In this document: one piece after another, positions 52,238-61,372 of the stretch
Layout of the letters: each line of letters opens with the position of its first letter
How positions within the stretch are numbered: the first letter of the stretch is position 1
Source of the DNA: an uncultured Roseibium sp.
Lineage (GTDB): Bacteria; Pseudomonadota; Alphaproteobacteria; Rhizobiales; Stappiaceae
DNA length: 64,000 nucleotides
Direction: 5' to 3'
Assembly: GCF_947499295.1 (NCBI RefSeq)
Contig: NZ_CANMNP010000001.1
Span: forward strand, 620,001 to 684,000
The notes under the pieces: model-generated
Databases searched by the model: none
Seen by the model: only the letters and a program-made list of their open reading frames with translations
Told to the model about the DNA's origin: nothing
Program-made: the position numbers and the translations under genes

Positions 52238-53398
52238 ATGGCACAAGGCCAAGCCGCCTCATACGACATCGCAATTGCCGGTGCGGGCATTTTCGGTCTG
52301 TCAATTGCCACCGCAGCAATCAAGGCTGGTCAGCGAGTGGTCGTATGCGAAGCAGAAACAGTTGGTTCCGGCTCCAGCGGAGGACTACTTGGCGCTCTGA
52401 TGCCTCATATGCCGGCACGCTGGAACCCGAAAAAAGAGTTTCAGTTCCAGGCGCTATTGAGCCTTGAAAACCATGTTCGGCAACTCGAAGCCGAAACAGG
52501 TCAATCCGTTGGATACAGTCGTTGCGGGCGCATTCTGCCACTCACGACAACGGATAAGCTTGAGCATCATCTGGAACGCGCAGAAGAAAGCAAACTTCGT
52601 TGGCACCCTGACAAAACCGGCTTCACCTATGCCGTTGAGCCGGCGGGCAGCCGCGCAGACTGGCTTTCTGCAGACGCTGCACCATTCGGCATTGTTTATG
52701 AAACCCTCGCCGCGCGCGTTTCACCCCGGCAATATCTTTCAGCTCTCAGCGCTTTTGTTCGCAAGCACGCAACTCTCGTGGAAGGAGCAAGGGTTACCGG
52801 CTTCGACGAGGTCGCAGGTCGCGTAGAACTCGAAGATGACCAATCCACACTCCAAACCGTCAGCCTCATCCTTGCTGGAGGATTTTCAACCTTCGAGCTT
52901 GTCGAGCAGTTGACCGGAGAACGCATAGGACGCGGTGAAAAGGGACAGGCCTTGATCCTGGACGGCGCGGGTTTGGAGGGCTATCCGGCAATCTATTGTG
53001 ACGGCCTCTACGTCGTGCCGCATGACAATGGAACGGTTGCGGTCGGCAGCACATCGGACAGGGAGTTCACAGACACCCACCCGGCACCGGGCAGGAGCAG
53101 AGAGCTTATCGAACGCGCCACTGCCTTCTGTCCCAAACTCAAAGATCGCCTACTGATCAAGGACTGGGCCGGCATTCGGCCCCGATGTCACAAGCGCGAC
53201 CCGCTGATCGGCAAACTTCCCGGCTATGAAAACCTTTTCGTCGCAACCGGCGGCTTCAAGATATCTTTCGGCATCGCCCATCAGATAGCAGACGCTCTCA
53301 TTGCAGAGATCATTGGTGGATCAGCGATGCATGAATTGCCCGAGACATTTCAACCAGCACACCATTTCGGCGTTAACCGGCTGGAGGCCGATGGTTGA
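52238..53398 (+). CDS. FAD-dependent oxidoreductase (DAO fold), probable MnmC2 counterpart
   Basis: Protein of 386 aa from ATG at 52238; a start at 52196 or earlier would run into the divergent gene. N-terminal FAD motif IAIAGAGIFGLSIATAA with GSGSSGGLLGALMPHMP, and C-terminal IRPRCHKRDPLIGKLPGYENLFVATGGFKISFGIA, the DAO/GlyOx pattern. Because it is divergent from mnmD, it may carry the oxidative removal of the carboxymethyl group done by the C-terminal domain of E. coli MnmC. The alternative is an amino-acid or amine oxidase. The pairing is the main evidence. Confidence 0.82.
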   Translation: MAQGQAASYDIAIAGAGIFGLSIATAAIKAGQRVVVCEAETVGSGSSGGLLGALMPHMPARWNPKKEFQFQALLSLENHVRQLEAETGQSVGYSRCGRILPLTTTDKLEHHLERAEESKLRWHPDKTGFTYAVEPAGSRADWLSADAAPFGIVYETLAARVSPRQYLSALSAFVRKHATLVEGARVTGFDEVAGRVELEDDQSTLQTVSLILAGGFSTFELVEQLTGERIGRGEKGQALILDGAGLEGYPAIYCDGLYVVPHDNGTVAVGSTSDREFTDTHPAPGRSRELIERATAFCPKLKDRLLIKDWAGIRPRCHKRDPLIGKLPGYENLFVATGGFKISFGIAHQIADALIAEIIGGSAMHELPETFQPAHHFGVNRLEADG

Positions 53399-53503
53399 TT
53401 GGATTCATTTGCAATATGCTTGGGCGGACTTGCTCACAGATCTAAGGCGCGCAAGCTTGACGAGAGGAGACTTGTCGCTCCATCGCAGTGAACGAATGAA
53501 GCG

Positions 53504-53707
53504 CTAGAGCGCGGCAACCACAGCGTAAAGAGCGTAAATGGTCGCCGAAATAGAGCCCCAAAACAGCAAGTTTTTCGCCAACAAAACGGGCATATTCACA
53601 GTCCCACCCCGATGAACCGGCGTTGCAGACCGTTTGCGATCCCCACCCCTGGCGTCACAAACGTCGGACATTGCTGATGCCGTCCTGGCCATACCGGCTA
53701 CCTTCAA
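53504..53707 (-). CDS. Small single-helix membrane protein (tentative)
   Basis: Frame of 67 codons ending in a clear hydrophobic helix, LLAKNLLFWGSISATIYALYAVV. The polar N-terminal part is poorly supported, and a shorter form may start at GTG 53599 or ATG 53593 (29-31 aa). Small inner-membrane proteins of this kind are common, but coding status is uncertain. Confidence 0.4.
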   Translation of the reverse strand: MKVAGMARTASAMSDVCDARGGDRKRSATPVHRGGTVNMPVLLAKNLLFWGSISATIYALYAVVAAL

Positions 53708-53923
53708 ACATGGTGTTCAACGGAACGATTGGATTTGCAGTTCCAACCCCGCGTCATACCGTTTAAAAGGTAAATAGTTAATTACCACTTAAAGTCACTA
53801 CGGATACATTAACAAAATAAACCATGATGAAAACATGACGCTAAGCAAAATATTCCCGTATTTTTTGAATTTTCGCGTCAAAAATCAGAGATTTCCACTT
53901 GGGCAAAAGGTTCCGTGATCACA

Positions 53924-54397
53924 ATGAGCTTAGAAAGTGTTCGAACCCACTTTGAAAATGTTGCGCCTGATCTGGAGGTTCTCGTCACTGACGAGAGCAG
54001 TGCAACCGTAGATCTTGCAGCTCAGGCTCATGGTGTCGCGCCGGGTCAGATTGCCAAAACCCTGTCTATCCAGCTCAAGGAGAAGATCTTTCTTGTGGTC
54101 ACACGCGGCGACGTCCGGCTGGACAACAAGAAGGCAAAGGCGGCCTTTGGCGGAAAGGTAAAAATGCTTGGTCTTGAGGACGTAGAGCGACTAACAGGCC
54201 ATCCGGTTGGCGGTGTCTGTCCCTTCGGACTGGCTGAGCCATTGCCGGTCTATTGCGATGTGTCGCTAAAGGACTTCGATATCGTCATTCCCGCTGCAGG
54301 CGCAACCAACGCCGCCGTCAAGATCTCGCCCGAACGTATGGCGGAGATCACATCAGCCGAATGGGTCGATGTTTGCCAACCGCCGCTCAGTTCCTGA
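53924..54397 (+). CDS. YbaK/EbsC-type aminoacyl-tRNA deacylase
   Basis: Protein of 157 aa from ATG at 53924 (MSLESVR, the usual start); GTG at 53915 lies closer to AAAAGG and is possible. YbaK features: APGQIAKTLSI with the conserved Lys, LVVTRGDVRLDNKKAK, and GHPVGGVCPFGL. The family hydrolyses mischarged tRNAs such as Cys-tRNA(Pro). An AT-rich region with a GGTAA/TTACC inverted repeat (53769-53786) lies upstream. Confidence 0.9.
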   Translation: MSLESVRTHFENVAPDLEVLVTDESSATVDLAAQAHGVAPGQIAKTLSIQLKEKIFLVVTRGDVRLDNKKAKAAFGGKVKMLGLEDVERLTGHPVGGVCPFGLAEPLPVYCDVSLKDFDIVIPAAGATNAAVKISPERMAEITSAEWVDVCQPPLSS

Positions 54398-54410
54398 AGA
54401 AATCAGAGTG

Positions 54411-55424
54411 TCAGATCCGGTAGTAGTCGCGATACCACTCGACAAATCGGCGAACCCCGTCCTGTACCGAAGTGACCGGGCGATATCCCGTCAGACACTG
54501 TAGCAGATCCGCATTTGCCCAGGTGGCTGGCACGTCGCCCGCCTGCATGGGCATCAGATTGCGCTCTGCCTTCTTACCGGTTGCATCTTCAATCGCCTCG
54601 ATGAACTCCGTCAGCTGAACGCTGGTGGAGTTGCCGATATTGACCACACGCCAGGGGGCAACAGGAGACAGGCTGTCACCTACCGGCACTTCTTCATCTT
54701 CCCCAAGACGAACCGGCGCTGCGTCCATTAACAAACGAATGCCTTCGACGAGATCTTCCACGTAAGTGAAATCCCGTTTCATGTCACCGTGATTGTAGAC
54801 ATCTATCGGCCGCTCTTCGAGGATTGCCTTGGTAAACTTGAAGAGCGCCATATCCGGGCGCCCCCAGGGACCATAGACCGTGAAAAACCGGAACATGGTC
54901 ACAGGCAGATGGTAAAGATGGGCATAGGAATGCGCCATCGATTCCGTAGCTTTTTTCGTGGCTGCATAAAACGAGAGCTGATGATCTGCCTTGTCGGTTT
55001 CCGTATATGGCATTTGCGTATTTGCGCCGTATGCGGACGAAGTCGATGCCAGCAGCATGTGCTCCGGTGGATGGGCACGAGCAGCTTCCAGAAGTTCAAA
55101 AGTTCCGCAAATATTGCTCTCCAGATAGGATCGCGGCGCTTCGATGGAGTATCGAACCCCAGCCTGGGCAGCAAGGTGAATGACGAAATCAGGTGTTTCG
55201 GTCTTGAACAAGGACATGAGCAGTTCAGGTGTTTCCACCCGGTCGTTGACTGCCTTGAAGTGCTCGTGCTGCAGCAGCATCTGCTGGCGCCGCTCCTTCA
55301 ACCGCACGTCATAGTAGTCGGTCATGGCGTCGAGCCCGATAACCCTGAAACCGTCCGCAAGGAGGCGCGTACACAGGAAATAGCCGATAAAGCCGGCAGA
55401 TCCGGTTACAAGAACGGTTTTCAT
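54411..55424 (-). CDS. lpsL: NAD-dependent epimerase, UDP-glucuronate 4-epimerase type
   Basis: Extended SDR of 337 aa from ATG at 55424; a start at 55445 adds seven residues. Motifs: VLVTGSAGFIGYFLC, IHLAAQAGVRYSIE, STSSAYG, catalytic YAATKK and VTMFRFFTVYGPWGRPDMALFKF, the pattern of the LpsL/CapI UDP-glucuronate epimerases of rhizobia and capsule loci. It would make UDP-galacturonate for surface polysaccharide. It is divergent from a galE-type gene. Confidence 0.9.
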   Translation of the reverse strand: MKTVLVTGSAGFIGYFLCTRLLADGFRVIGLDAMTDYYDVRLKERRQQMLLQHEHFKAVNDRVETPELLMSLFKTETPDFVIHLAAQAGVRYSIEAPRSYLESNICGTFELLEAARAHPPEHMLLASTSSAYGANTQMPYTETDKADHQLSFYAATKKATESMAHSYAHLYHLPVTMFRFFTVYGPWGRPDMALFKFTKAILEERPIDVYNHGDMKRDFTYVEDLVEGIRLLMDAAPVRLGEDEEVPVGDSLSPVAPWRVVNIGNSTSVQLTEFIEAIEDATGKKAERNLMPMQAGDVPATWANADLLQCLTGYRPVTSVQDGVRRFVEWYRDYYRI

Positions 55425-55592
55425 GCTGCGCTCGAAGCCTTCCATCGATGACTGATTTAAAACGCGTCTTAAAGGGCTTCGTATGACCGGGCAATGACAA
55501 AGTCCGTATTCGAACCTGCTTGAGCATTCTCTGACCGGGCGCTAAGAAATTGCCATTGTCTTGATGACTTCAGTGAAAAGGCTCCAACACTC

Positions 55593-56582
55593 ATGTCCGT
55601 TCTTGTCACCGGCGGTGCCGGCTACATCGGCAGCCACACAGTGCTCAACTTTCTGGATGCGGGTGAAGCACCGATCGTCGTCGACAATTTGAGTACCGGG
55701 TTCGATTGGCTGGTGCCCGAGGGCATACCTTTTTACAAGCAGGACATCGCAGACAAGGATGCCGTAACCGCCATCATGCTTGAGCATAAGGTGGATACCA
55801 TCATTCACTTTGCCGGATCGATCATATTGCCGGAATCGATTGAAAATCCGCTCAAATATTATCGCAACAATACTGCAAACTCACTCGGTCTGATGGAAGC
55901 TGCAGTTGCGGCGAATGTGAAGCATTTTGTGTTTTCCTCAACCGCCGCCGTATATGGCTTGCCGGATAGCGTGCCGGTAGCCGAGACGGCCCCATTGAGG
56001 CCCGAGGCACCATACGGCACGTCGAAACTCATGACCGAACAGATGCTTCTGGATGTCGCAAACGCTCACGACCTTACGATTACGGCGCTGCGTTACTTCA
56101 ACGTTGCCGGTGCCGACCCGCGCGGACGCGCCGGCCAGGCCACTCACAACGCCACAAATCTTATCAAGGTCGCCTGTGAGGCGGCTACCGGCAAACGCTC
56201 ATCGATGACCGTATTCGGCCAGGACTATGACACCCCCGACGGAACCGCTATCCGTGACTATATTCACGTTTCCGACCTCGCTATGGCGCACCGCCTTGCC
56301 GTGGAGCGCATGCGTCAAGGCGGAAGCAATCTCATCGTCAATTGCGGCTACGGGCGTGGGTTTTCCGTATTGGACGTTGTCCGTGCCGTAAAAAAGGCCT
56401 CAGGAACCGATTTTGCCGTCGAGATGGGGGAACGCCGCCCCGGAGACTGCCCTGAAGTCGTTGCGCAAAGCTCGCTTGCCCGTGCCGAGCTGGGCTGGAG
56501 ACCGGAACTGGATACCATTGATCAGATCGTAGGAGACGCCTATCGCTGGGAAGACAGTCTTACCCGCAGGAACCGGGTCTGA
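55593..56582 (+). CDS. galE: UDP-glucose 4-epimerase
   Basis: Extended SDR of 329 aa. Motifs: VLVTGGAGYIGSHTVLNFL, VDNLSTG, IHFAGSIILPES, FSSTAAVYG, catalytic YGTSK, LRYFNVAGADPRGRAGQ, RDYIHVSDLA and LGWRPELD. All are typical of GalE. It interconverts UDP-glucose and UDP-galactose for polysaccharide synthesis. It is divergent from the uronate epimerase gene; the 168-bp gap holds both promoters. Confidence 0.95.
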   Translation: MSVLVTGGAGYIGSHTVLNFLDAGEAPIVVDNLSTGFDWLVPEGIPFYKQDIADKDAVTAIMLEHKVDTIIHFAGSIILPESIENPLKYYRNNTANSLGLMEAAVAANVKHFVFSSTAAVYGLPDSVPVAETAPLRPEAPYGTSKLMTEQMLLDVANAHDLTITALRYFNVAGADPRGRAGQATHNATNLIKVACEAATGKRSSMTVFGQDYDTPDGTAIRDYIHVSDLAMAHRLAVERMRQGGSNLIVNCGYGRGFSVLDVVRAVKKASGTDFAVEMGERRPGDCPEVVAQSSLARAELGWRPELDTIDQIVGDAYRWEDSLTRRNRV

Positions 56583-56617
56583 CGGTATTGCCCTTTTCAG
56601 ACGTCTCCCCGAAAGAT

Positions 56618-58552
56618 TTAGATCCCGTCTCCATGGGTCCCTGCAATGGACAGGAAGCCATGGTTGCGCAGGTATTCGATGATATCTTCTGCAACTTCCT
56701 CAGGATCATGCCCGACGTTTCGAATATGTAGTTCCGGATTTTCCGGTGCTTCATAAGGACTGTCGATGCCGGTGAAGTTCTTGATCTCTCCGCGGTCTGC
56801 CTTGGCGTAAAGTCCTTTCGGGTCGCGCTTGCGGCACTCCTCGATCGGCGTATCGACAAACACCTCGATAAATTCGCCCTCGCCCATCAGATCGCGTGCC
56901 AGCCGGCGCTCCGATCTGAATGGCGAGATGAACGAAACCAGCGTGATCAGACCGGCGTCTGTAAAGAGTTTGGCGACTTCCCCGACCCGGCGAATGTTTT
57001 CCACGCGGTCAACGTCGGTAAAGCCCAGGTCCTTGTTGAGACCATGTCGAACGTTGTCGCCATCGAGCGTATAGGTATGGCGTCCATCGATATGCAGTTT
57101 CTTTTCAACAATCGAGGCGATGGTCGACTTGCCAGAACCGGAAAGACCCGTAAACCAGAGCACCGCAGGTTTCTGGCCGAGTTTTTCCGACCGCGCGCTT
57201 TTGTCGACATCCAGAGCCTGCCAGTGAATGTTGCTGGCGCGGCGCAATGCAAACCAGATCAAGCCGGCACCGACGGTCGCATTGGACATGCGGTCGATCA
57301 AAATGAACGATCCTGTGAAGCGGTTTGCCTCATATGGATCAAACGGGACAGCCGAAGACAGCGCGAAATTACAAAAGGCGATCTCGTTCAACTCAAGCGT
57401 TTTGCCGGCGATATGCTCAAACGTGTTGACATTGATCTTGTGCTTGATCTCCGAAACGGTCGCCGTGACTGTTCGTGTACCAAGCTTCAATAGGTATGGA
57501 CGCCCAGGCAACAGCGGCTCATCCGACATCCAGATGACATGCGCCGCAAACTGGTCGGCAACGTCTGGCCGGTGCGCGGCAGAGGACAAAAGATCGCCTC
57601 TGGAAATGTCAATTTCATCTTCGAGCGTGATTGTGACCGCTTCACCTGCTCGCGCTTCGCTGACTTCCCCTCCGGCACCAATGATGCTTTGAACCTTCGA
57701 CGTGGTTGCCGGGCCGGCAACCACCAGTTCCTCGCCAACCGCTACGCGGCCACTGGCCACCGTGCCGGAATAGCCCCGGAAATCGAGATTGGGCCTGTTC
57801 ACCCATTGCACCGGGAACCGGAACGGGGCCTCAAGGGTGTCTTCGCCAACTTCAATCGTCTCCAGATGCTCCAGAAGATGCGGGCCGGAGTACCAAGCCA
57901 TCTTCTCGCTCTTCAAGGTGACGTTGTCACCGTAGCGCGCGGACATCGGGATCGCTTGTAGCGTCTCGAAGTCGAAACCGTTTGCGAATGTCTCGAACTC
58001 CTTGCGGATTTCCTCGAAACGATCCTGCGAATAACCCACGAGATCGATCTTGTTGACTGCCAGCACCACGTGCCGGATCCCCAAGAGCGAAGCGATGAAT
58101 GCATGTCGGCGTGTTTGCACCATCAGGCCGTTGCGCGCGTCTACCAGAAGAACGGCGAGATCCGCTGTGGAGGCTCCGGTCGCCATGTTGCGCGTGTATT
58201 GTTCGTGGCCCGGCGTATCGGCGACAATGAACTTTCGCTTGTCCGTCGCAAAGAAGCGATAGGCGACATCGATGGTGATGCCTTGCTCACGCTCGGCCTC
58301 AAGCCCATCGACAAGCAGGGCAAGATCAATGTCCTCACCAACCGTGCCGTGCTTTTTTGAATCCCTTTCAAGGGCCGCAAGTTGATCCTCGAAGATCAGC
58401 TTGGTGTCGTAGAGCAAACGGCCGATCAAGGTGGATTTGCCATCATCGACGGAGCCGCACGTCAAAAACCGAAGCTGGTCCTTGCTTTCCTGGGCAAGGA
58501 TATAGTCCGTGACAGCTGTTTCAGTTGCTTCCTGAACGTCGAGAGTCGTCAT
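56618..58552 (-). CDS. cysNC: Sulfate adenylyltransferase subunit 1 / APS kinase fusion
   Basis: Bifunctional protein of 644 aa from ATG at 58552. Residues 1-440 are CysN, a GTPase: [20 protein letters not shown] and NKIDLVGY. Residues about 455-644 are CysC, APS kinase: [32 protein letters not shown] and [15 protein letters not shown]. It drives ATP sulfurylase with GTP hydrolysis and phosphorylates APS to PAPS. The start lies one base after the CysD stop (TAAGATG), showing translational coupling. The same fusion is called NodQ in rhizobia. Confidence 0.97.
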   Translation of the reverse strand: MTTLDVQEATETAVTDYILAQESKDQLRFLTCGSVDDGKSTLIGRLLYDTKLIFEDQLAALERDSKKHGTVGEDIDLALLVDGLEAEREQGITIDVAYRFFATDKRKFIVADTPGHEQYTRNMATGASTADLAVLLVDARNGLMVQTRRHAFIASLLGIRHVVLAVNKIDLVGYSQDRFEEIRKEFETFANGFDFETLQAIPMSARYGDNVTLKSEKMAWYSGPHLLEHLETIEVGEDTLEAPFRFPVQWVNRPNLDFRGYSGTVASGRVAVGEELVVAGPATTSKVQSIIGAGGEVSEARAGEAVTITLEDEIDISRGDLLSSAAHRPDVADQFAAHVIWMSDEPLLPGRPYLLKLGTRTVTATVSEIKHKINVNTFEHIAGKTLELNEIAFCNFALSSAVPFDPYEANRFTGSFILIDRMSNATVGAGLIWFALRRASNIHWQALDVDKSARSEKLGQKPAVLWFTGLSGSGKSTIASIVEKKLHIDGRHTYTLDGDNVRHGLNKDLGFTDVDRVENIRRVGEVAKLFTDAGLITLVSFISPFRSERRLARDLMGEGEFIEVFVDTPIEECRKRDPKGLYAKADRGEIKNFTGIDSPYEAPENPELHIRNVGHDPEEVAEDIIEYLRNHGFLSIAGTHGDGI

Positions 58553-58553
58553 C

Positions 58554-59483
58554 TTAGAAATATCCTTCCCGCTTCTTTTTCTCCATCGATGCGCTTTCGT
58601 CCTTGTCAATCAAACGTCCCTGACGCTCAGACGTACGGGCAATCAGCATTTCGCGGACAATGGCCGGCAGAGTTTCGGCATCTGATTCAATTGCACCGGT
58701 CAGCGGGTAACAGCCAAGGGTGCGGAAGCGGACGCTCTTTTCTTCGATGACTTCGCCAGGCAAAATCTTCATCCGATCATCATCGACCATGATCAGCATT
58801 CCGTCCCGCTCAACGACAGGACGTGTGGCGGCAAAATAAAGCGGCACCATCGAAATGTTCTCCGTCAGGATGTACTGCCAGATATCCAGCTCGGTCCAGT
58901 TTGACAGCGGGAACGCGCGGATGCTCTCTCCTTTGGCAACACGCGCATTATAGAGGTTCCAGAGTTCGGGACGCTGGTTCTTCGGGTCCCAGCCATGGTT
59001 GGAATTCCGGAAGGAGAACACCCTTTCCTTGGCGCGAGATTTTTCCTCGTCACGACGCGCTCCACCAAAGGCGGCATCGAAGCCATACTGGTTCAAGGCC
59101 TGTTTGAGCGCCTCTGTCTTCATGATGTTGGTATGGACCGAAGACCCGTGATCGAACGGGTTGATGTTCTTCTGCAATCCCTCCGGATTGGTGTGAACGA
59201 TCAGATCCAGCCCCAGCCGCTTGGCCGTCTCATCCCGGAATGAGATCATGTCACGGAACTTCCATGTGGTGTCCACATGCAGCAGCGGAAACGGTGGCTT
59301 GGCCGGATAAAACGCTTTCATCGCCAGATGCAGCATCACACCGGAATCCTTGCCGATGGAATAGAGCATCACAGGATTGGAAAACTCCGCAGCCACTTCA
59401 CGGATGATGTGAATGCTTTCTGCTTCCAGTCGCTTCAAATTGCTTAGGCGCTCGGGTGTGATGCCCTGAGATTGCATGTTCAT
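58554..59483 (-). CDS. cysD: Sulfate adenylyltransferase subunit 2
   Basis: Protein of 309 aa from ATG at 59483 (ATG at 59477 is close behind); an upstream start at 59534 overlaps little and lacks a good site. PP-loop ATPase motif [13 protein letters not shown], then [24 protein letters not shown] and the C-terminal KKKREGYF. It adenylylates sulfate with CysN. Position: cysQ upstream, cysNC immediately downstream. Confidence 0.97.
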   Translation of the reverse strand: MNMQSQGITPERLSNLKRLEAESIHIIREVAAEFSNPVMLYSIGKDSGVMLHLAMKAFYPAKPPFPLLHVDTTWKFRDMISFRDETAKRLGLDLIVHTNPEGLQKNINPFDHGSSVHTNIMKTEALKQALNQYGFDAAFGGARRDEEKSRAKERVFSFRNSNHGWDPKNQRPELWNLYNARVAKGESIRAFPLSNWTELDIWQYILTENISMVPLYFAATRPVVERDGMLIMVDDDRMKILPGEVIEEKSVRFRTLGCYPLTGAIESDAETLPAIVREMLIARTSERQGRLIDKDESASMEKKKREGYF

Positions 59484-59544
59484 GTTCACTTTTCCATTGT
59501 GGTCGCTGGCGACCAAACACTTTGTTTCGTCCACTCGGCTGAGG

Positions 59545-60381
59545 TCAGTCTGACAAGGCTAGATCGGCCAATACGGAACGGCAGCCAACGGCGAGAAAAT
59601 GAGGATTAAGCAAATCGTCTTTTATCGCCTGAGTTGGCACCTGGTAGGTGAAGTCCTTGCCTGTTTCAGCATAGACCAGCGCACCACCTGCAGCACGCAG
59701 GACAGCATCACCGGCTGCAATGTCCCATTGCATCGTCGGTGCCATACGTGGATAAAAATCTGCCTGGCCGGCAGCAAGCCAACACAGTTTCAGGGACGAT
59801 CCCACAGACAGTTTTTCTGCAACGCCCAAACGGCTGATCAAGGAAGCCGTTTCTTCCGACATATGCGACCGGCTGGCCAGGACACTCAGGCCCGACTGAG
59901 GCGGCGTCCGCACCGAGATCGGTTCAACGTCCACGATTTTTCCGGTCTCAATCCGACCCTTGAAAGCGCTCTTGTGTTGGTTTGCAGCTATCGAGCCACC
60001 CCAAAAGATTTCACCTAGCGCCGGTGCGGAAACAACACCGAACACCGGGTTGCCGTCCTCGATAAGGGCAATGTTGACCGTGAATTCTCCGTTCCTTTTC
60101 AGGAACTCCTTGGTACCGTCAAGCGGGTCCACCAGAAAGTACCGTCCCTCGACAACCGGCAGTATTCCAGCCTCGACAGATTCTTCCGCAACCACGGGAA
60201 TTTCTGGAAAAACCTGTGCCAATCCAGCCAGAATGACTTTCTCGGCAGCCGCGTCAGCCACGGTAACTGGCGATCCATCCGACTTTTTTTCAACGTCGAA
60301 CGGCTCAGCATAAACTTTCAGGATCTCCTCACCAGCCTGCACGGCAAGCTGAGTCAATAAGGATATCTTTTCTTCCGTCAT
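59545..60381 (-). CDS. cysQ: 3'(2'),5'-bisphosphate nucleotidase
   Basis: Inositol-monophosphatase-fold enzyme of 278 aa from ATG at 60381 (GAGG close upstream). Metal sites: [16 protein letters not shown] and [15 protein letters not shown]. It hydrolyses PAP and PAPS, the by-products of sulfate activation, and here leads the cysD-cysNC operon (61 bp to cysD), which supports the assignment over plain inositol phosphatase. Confidence 0.94.
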   Translation of the reverse strand: MTEEKISLLTQLAVQAGEEILKVYAEPFDVEKKSDGSPVTVADAAAEKVILAGLAQVFPEIPVVAEESVEAGILPVVEGRYFLVDPLDGTKEFLKRNGEFTVNIALIEDGNPVFGVVSAPALGEIFWGGSIAANQHKSAFKGRIETGKIVDVEPISVRTPPQSGLSVLASRSHMSEETASLISRLGVAEKLSVGSSLKLCWLAAGQADFYPRMAPTMQWDIAAGDAVLRAAGGALVYAETGKDFTYQVPTQAIKDDLLNPHFLAVGCRSVLADLALSD

Positions 60382-60682
60382 CAACACCTCTTCAAGCGCT
60401 GTTCTGCCCGAACTTTGCGCTTATCCCGCTTCATGAGCGTGGACGTAAATAAAAGGAACAATGTGTATCAATTCAAGGAATGGTGTTCCACGAAACCGGC
60501 AGAATGGAAAACACGTGAAACTGTCTCGCCCCGACTTATGCGGTTTTGTTCCTCTGCTCAAGAAAACCTTCCCGGCAGTGGGTGTCTTTCAACGATCAGA
60601 TTCACTTCTTGGCAAGGGCTTTTGGCTAAACTCACAGGGCAAAGGTGGTAAAAACCCCGAGTTATTGGAGAAGTTAGTCGCC
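60382..60682. other. Divergent promoter region, 301 bp
   Basis: Between cysQ and the PilZ gene. The upstream extension of the PilZ frame (to 60461) has no ribosome site and is probably not translated. No exact operator was found. Confidence 0.4.
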
Positions 60683-61186
60683 ATGTCGGACACCGGTCCC
60701 TCACTGCAGGCAGAGTCGGAAGAAGCCACGGAAATCGTTCCGCGCGCCCGTCGTGCACGTGTGTACAAAAAGGGCAAAATGGTATTCCAAAACGGTCTGC
60801 GTTCCATTCCCTGCATCGTGCGCAACATATCCCAGGGTGGCGCACTGCTGGAATTTGAGCAGGCCTACATGCTTCCAAAGCACTTCGAGCTCTACATCGA
60901 TCTTGAAGACTATGAAGTCAGCTGCGAGCGCCGTTGGGAAGAGGGCTTGCGCTGCGGTGTCATGTTTGTCGGTGAGAAGCGGCAAGTGGCACAAATGCGG
61001 GCACAGTCGCTGAAGACGTCCGAAGAAGCATTGACGAAAGACGACGACCCATATGTCGACAACACCGGTGGCTTTTTCGATCGGCGCAAGGCTGACGACA
61101 GACGCCTGGTCAAGCCGGGCGAACCTCTGAGCCGCCCGCGACCCGGTTCGGCCAGCGGAAAACCCTCCTTCGGCAAACGTCGCTAG
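60683..61186 (+). CDS. PilZ-domain protein (cyclic-di-GMP effector candidate)
   Basis: Protein of 167 aa from ATG at 60683. The PilZ domain (about 20-115) carries RRARVYKKG, giving the RxxxR motif, and NISQGGALLEF, giving NxSxxG, the two cyclic-di-GMP contact motifs. The basic C-terminal tail (FFDRRKADDRRLVKPGE and a Gly/Ser/Arg/Pro end) looks disordered. Single-domain PilZ proteins bind partners to tune motility or polysaccharide output. GGAG lies 12 bases upstream, slightly far. Confidence 0.88.
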   Translation: MSDTGPSLQAESEEATEIVPRARRARVYKKGKMVFQNGLRSIPCIVRNISQGGALLEFEQAYMLPKHFELYIDLEDYEVSCERRWEEGLRCGVMFVGEKRQVAQMRAQSLKTSEEALTKDDDPYVDNTGGFFDRRKADDRRLVKPGEPLSRPRPGSASGKPSFGKRR

Positions 61187-61212
61187 AAGCATTTGAGGTC
61201 AACTGACCTGAA

Positions 61213-61243
61213 AGCTCCTTCAGATCCACTGAAGGGGCTTTTT
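61213..61243 (+). terminator. Rho-independent terminator after the PilZ gene
   Basis: AGCTCCTTCA / TGAAGGGGCT with one U-G pair, a 7-nt loop and TTTTT at 61239-61243, 26 bp after the PilZ stop. Confidence 0.85.
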
Positions 61244-61372
61244 GCTGCTTTTCTCCTTGCGTCGAACTGTCAGCGGCTCCCAATTCAAAAGAGACCACGG
61301 TCACTACAATAAGAATTGCCGGTAACACCATGCCCTGCTGAAATGCCGGCGGGATTGAAGCAACTCGGGCAG

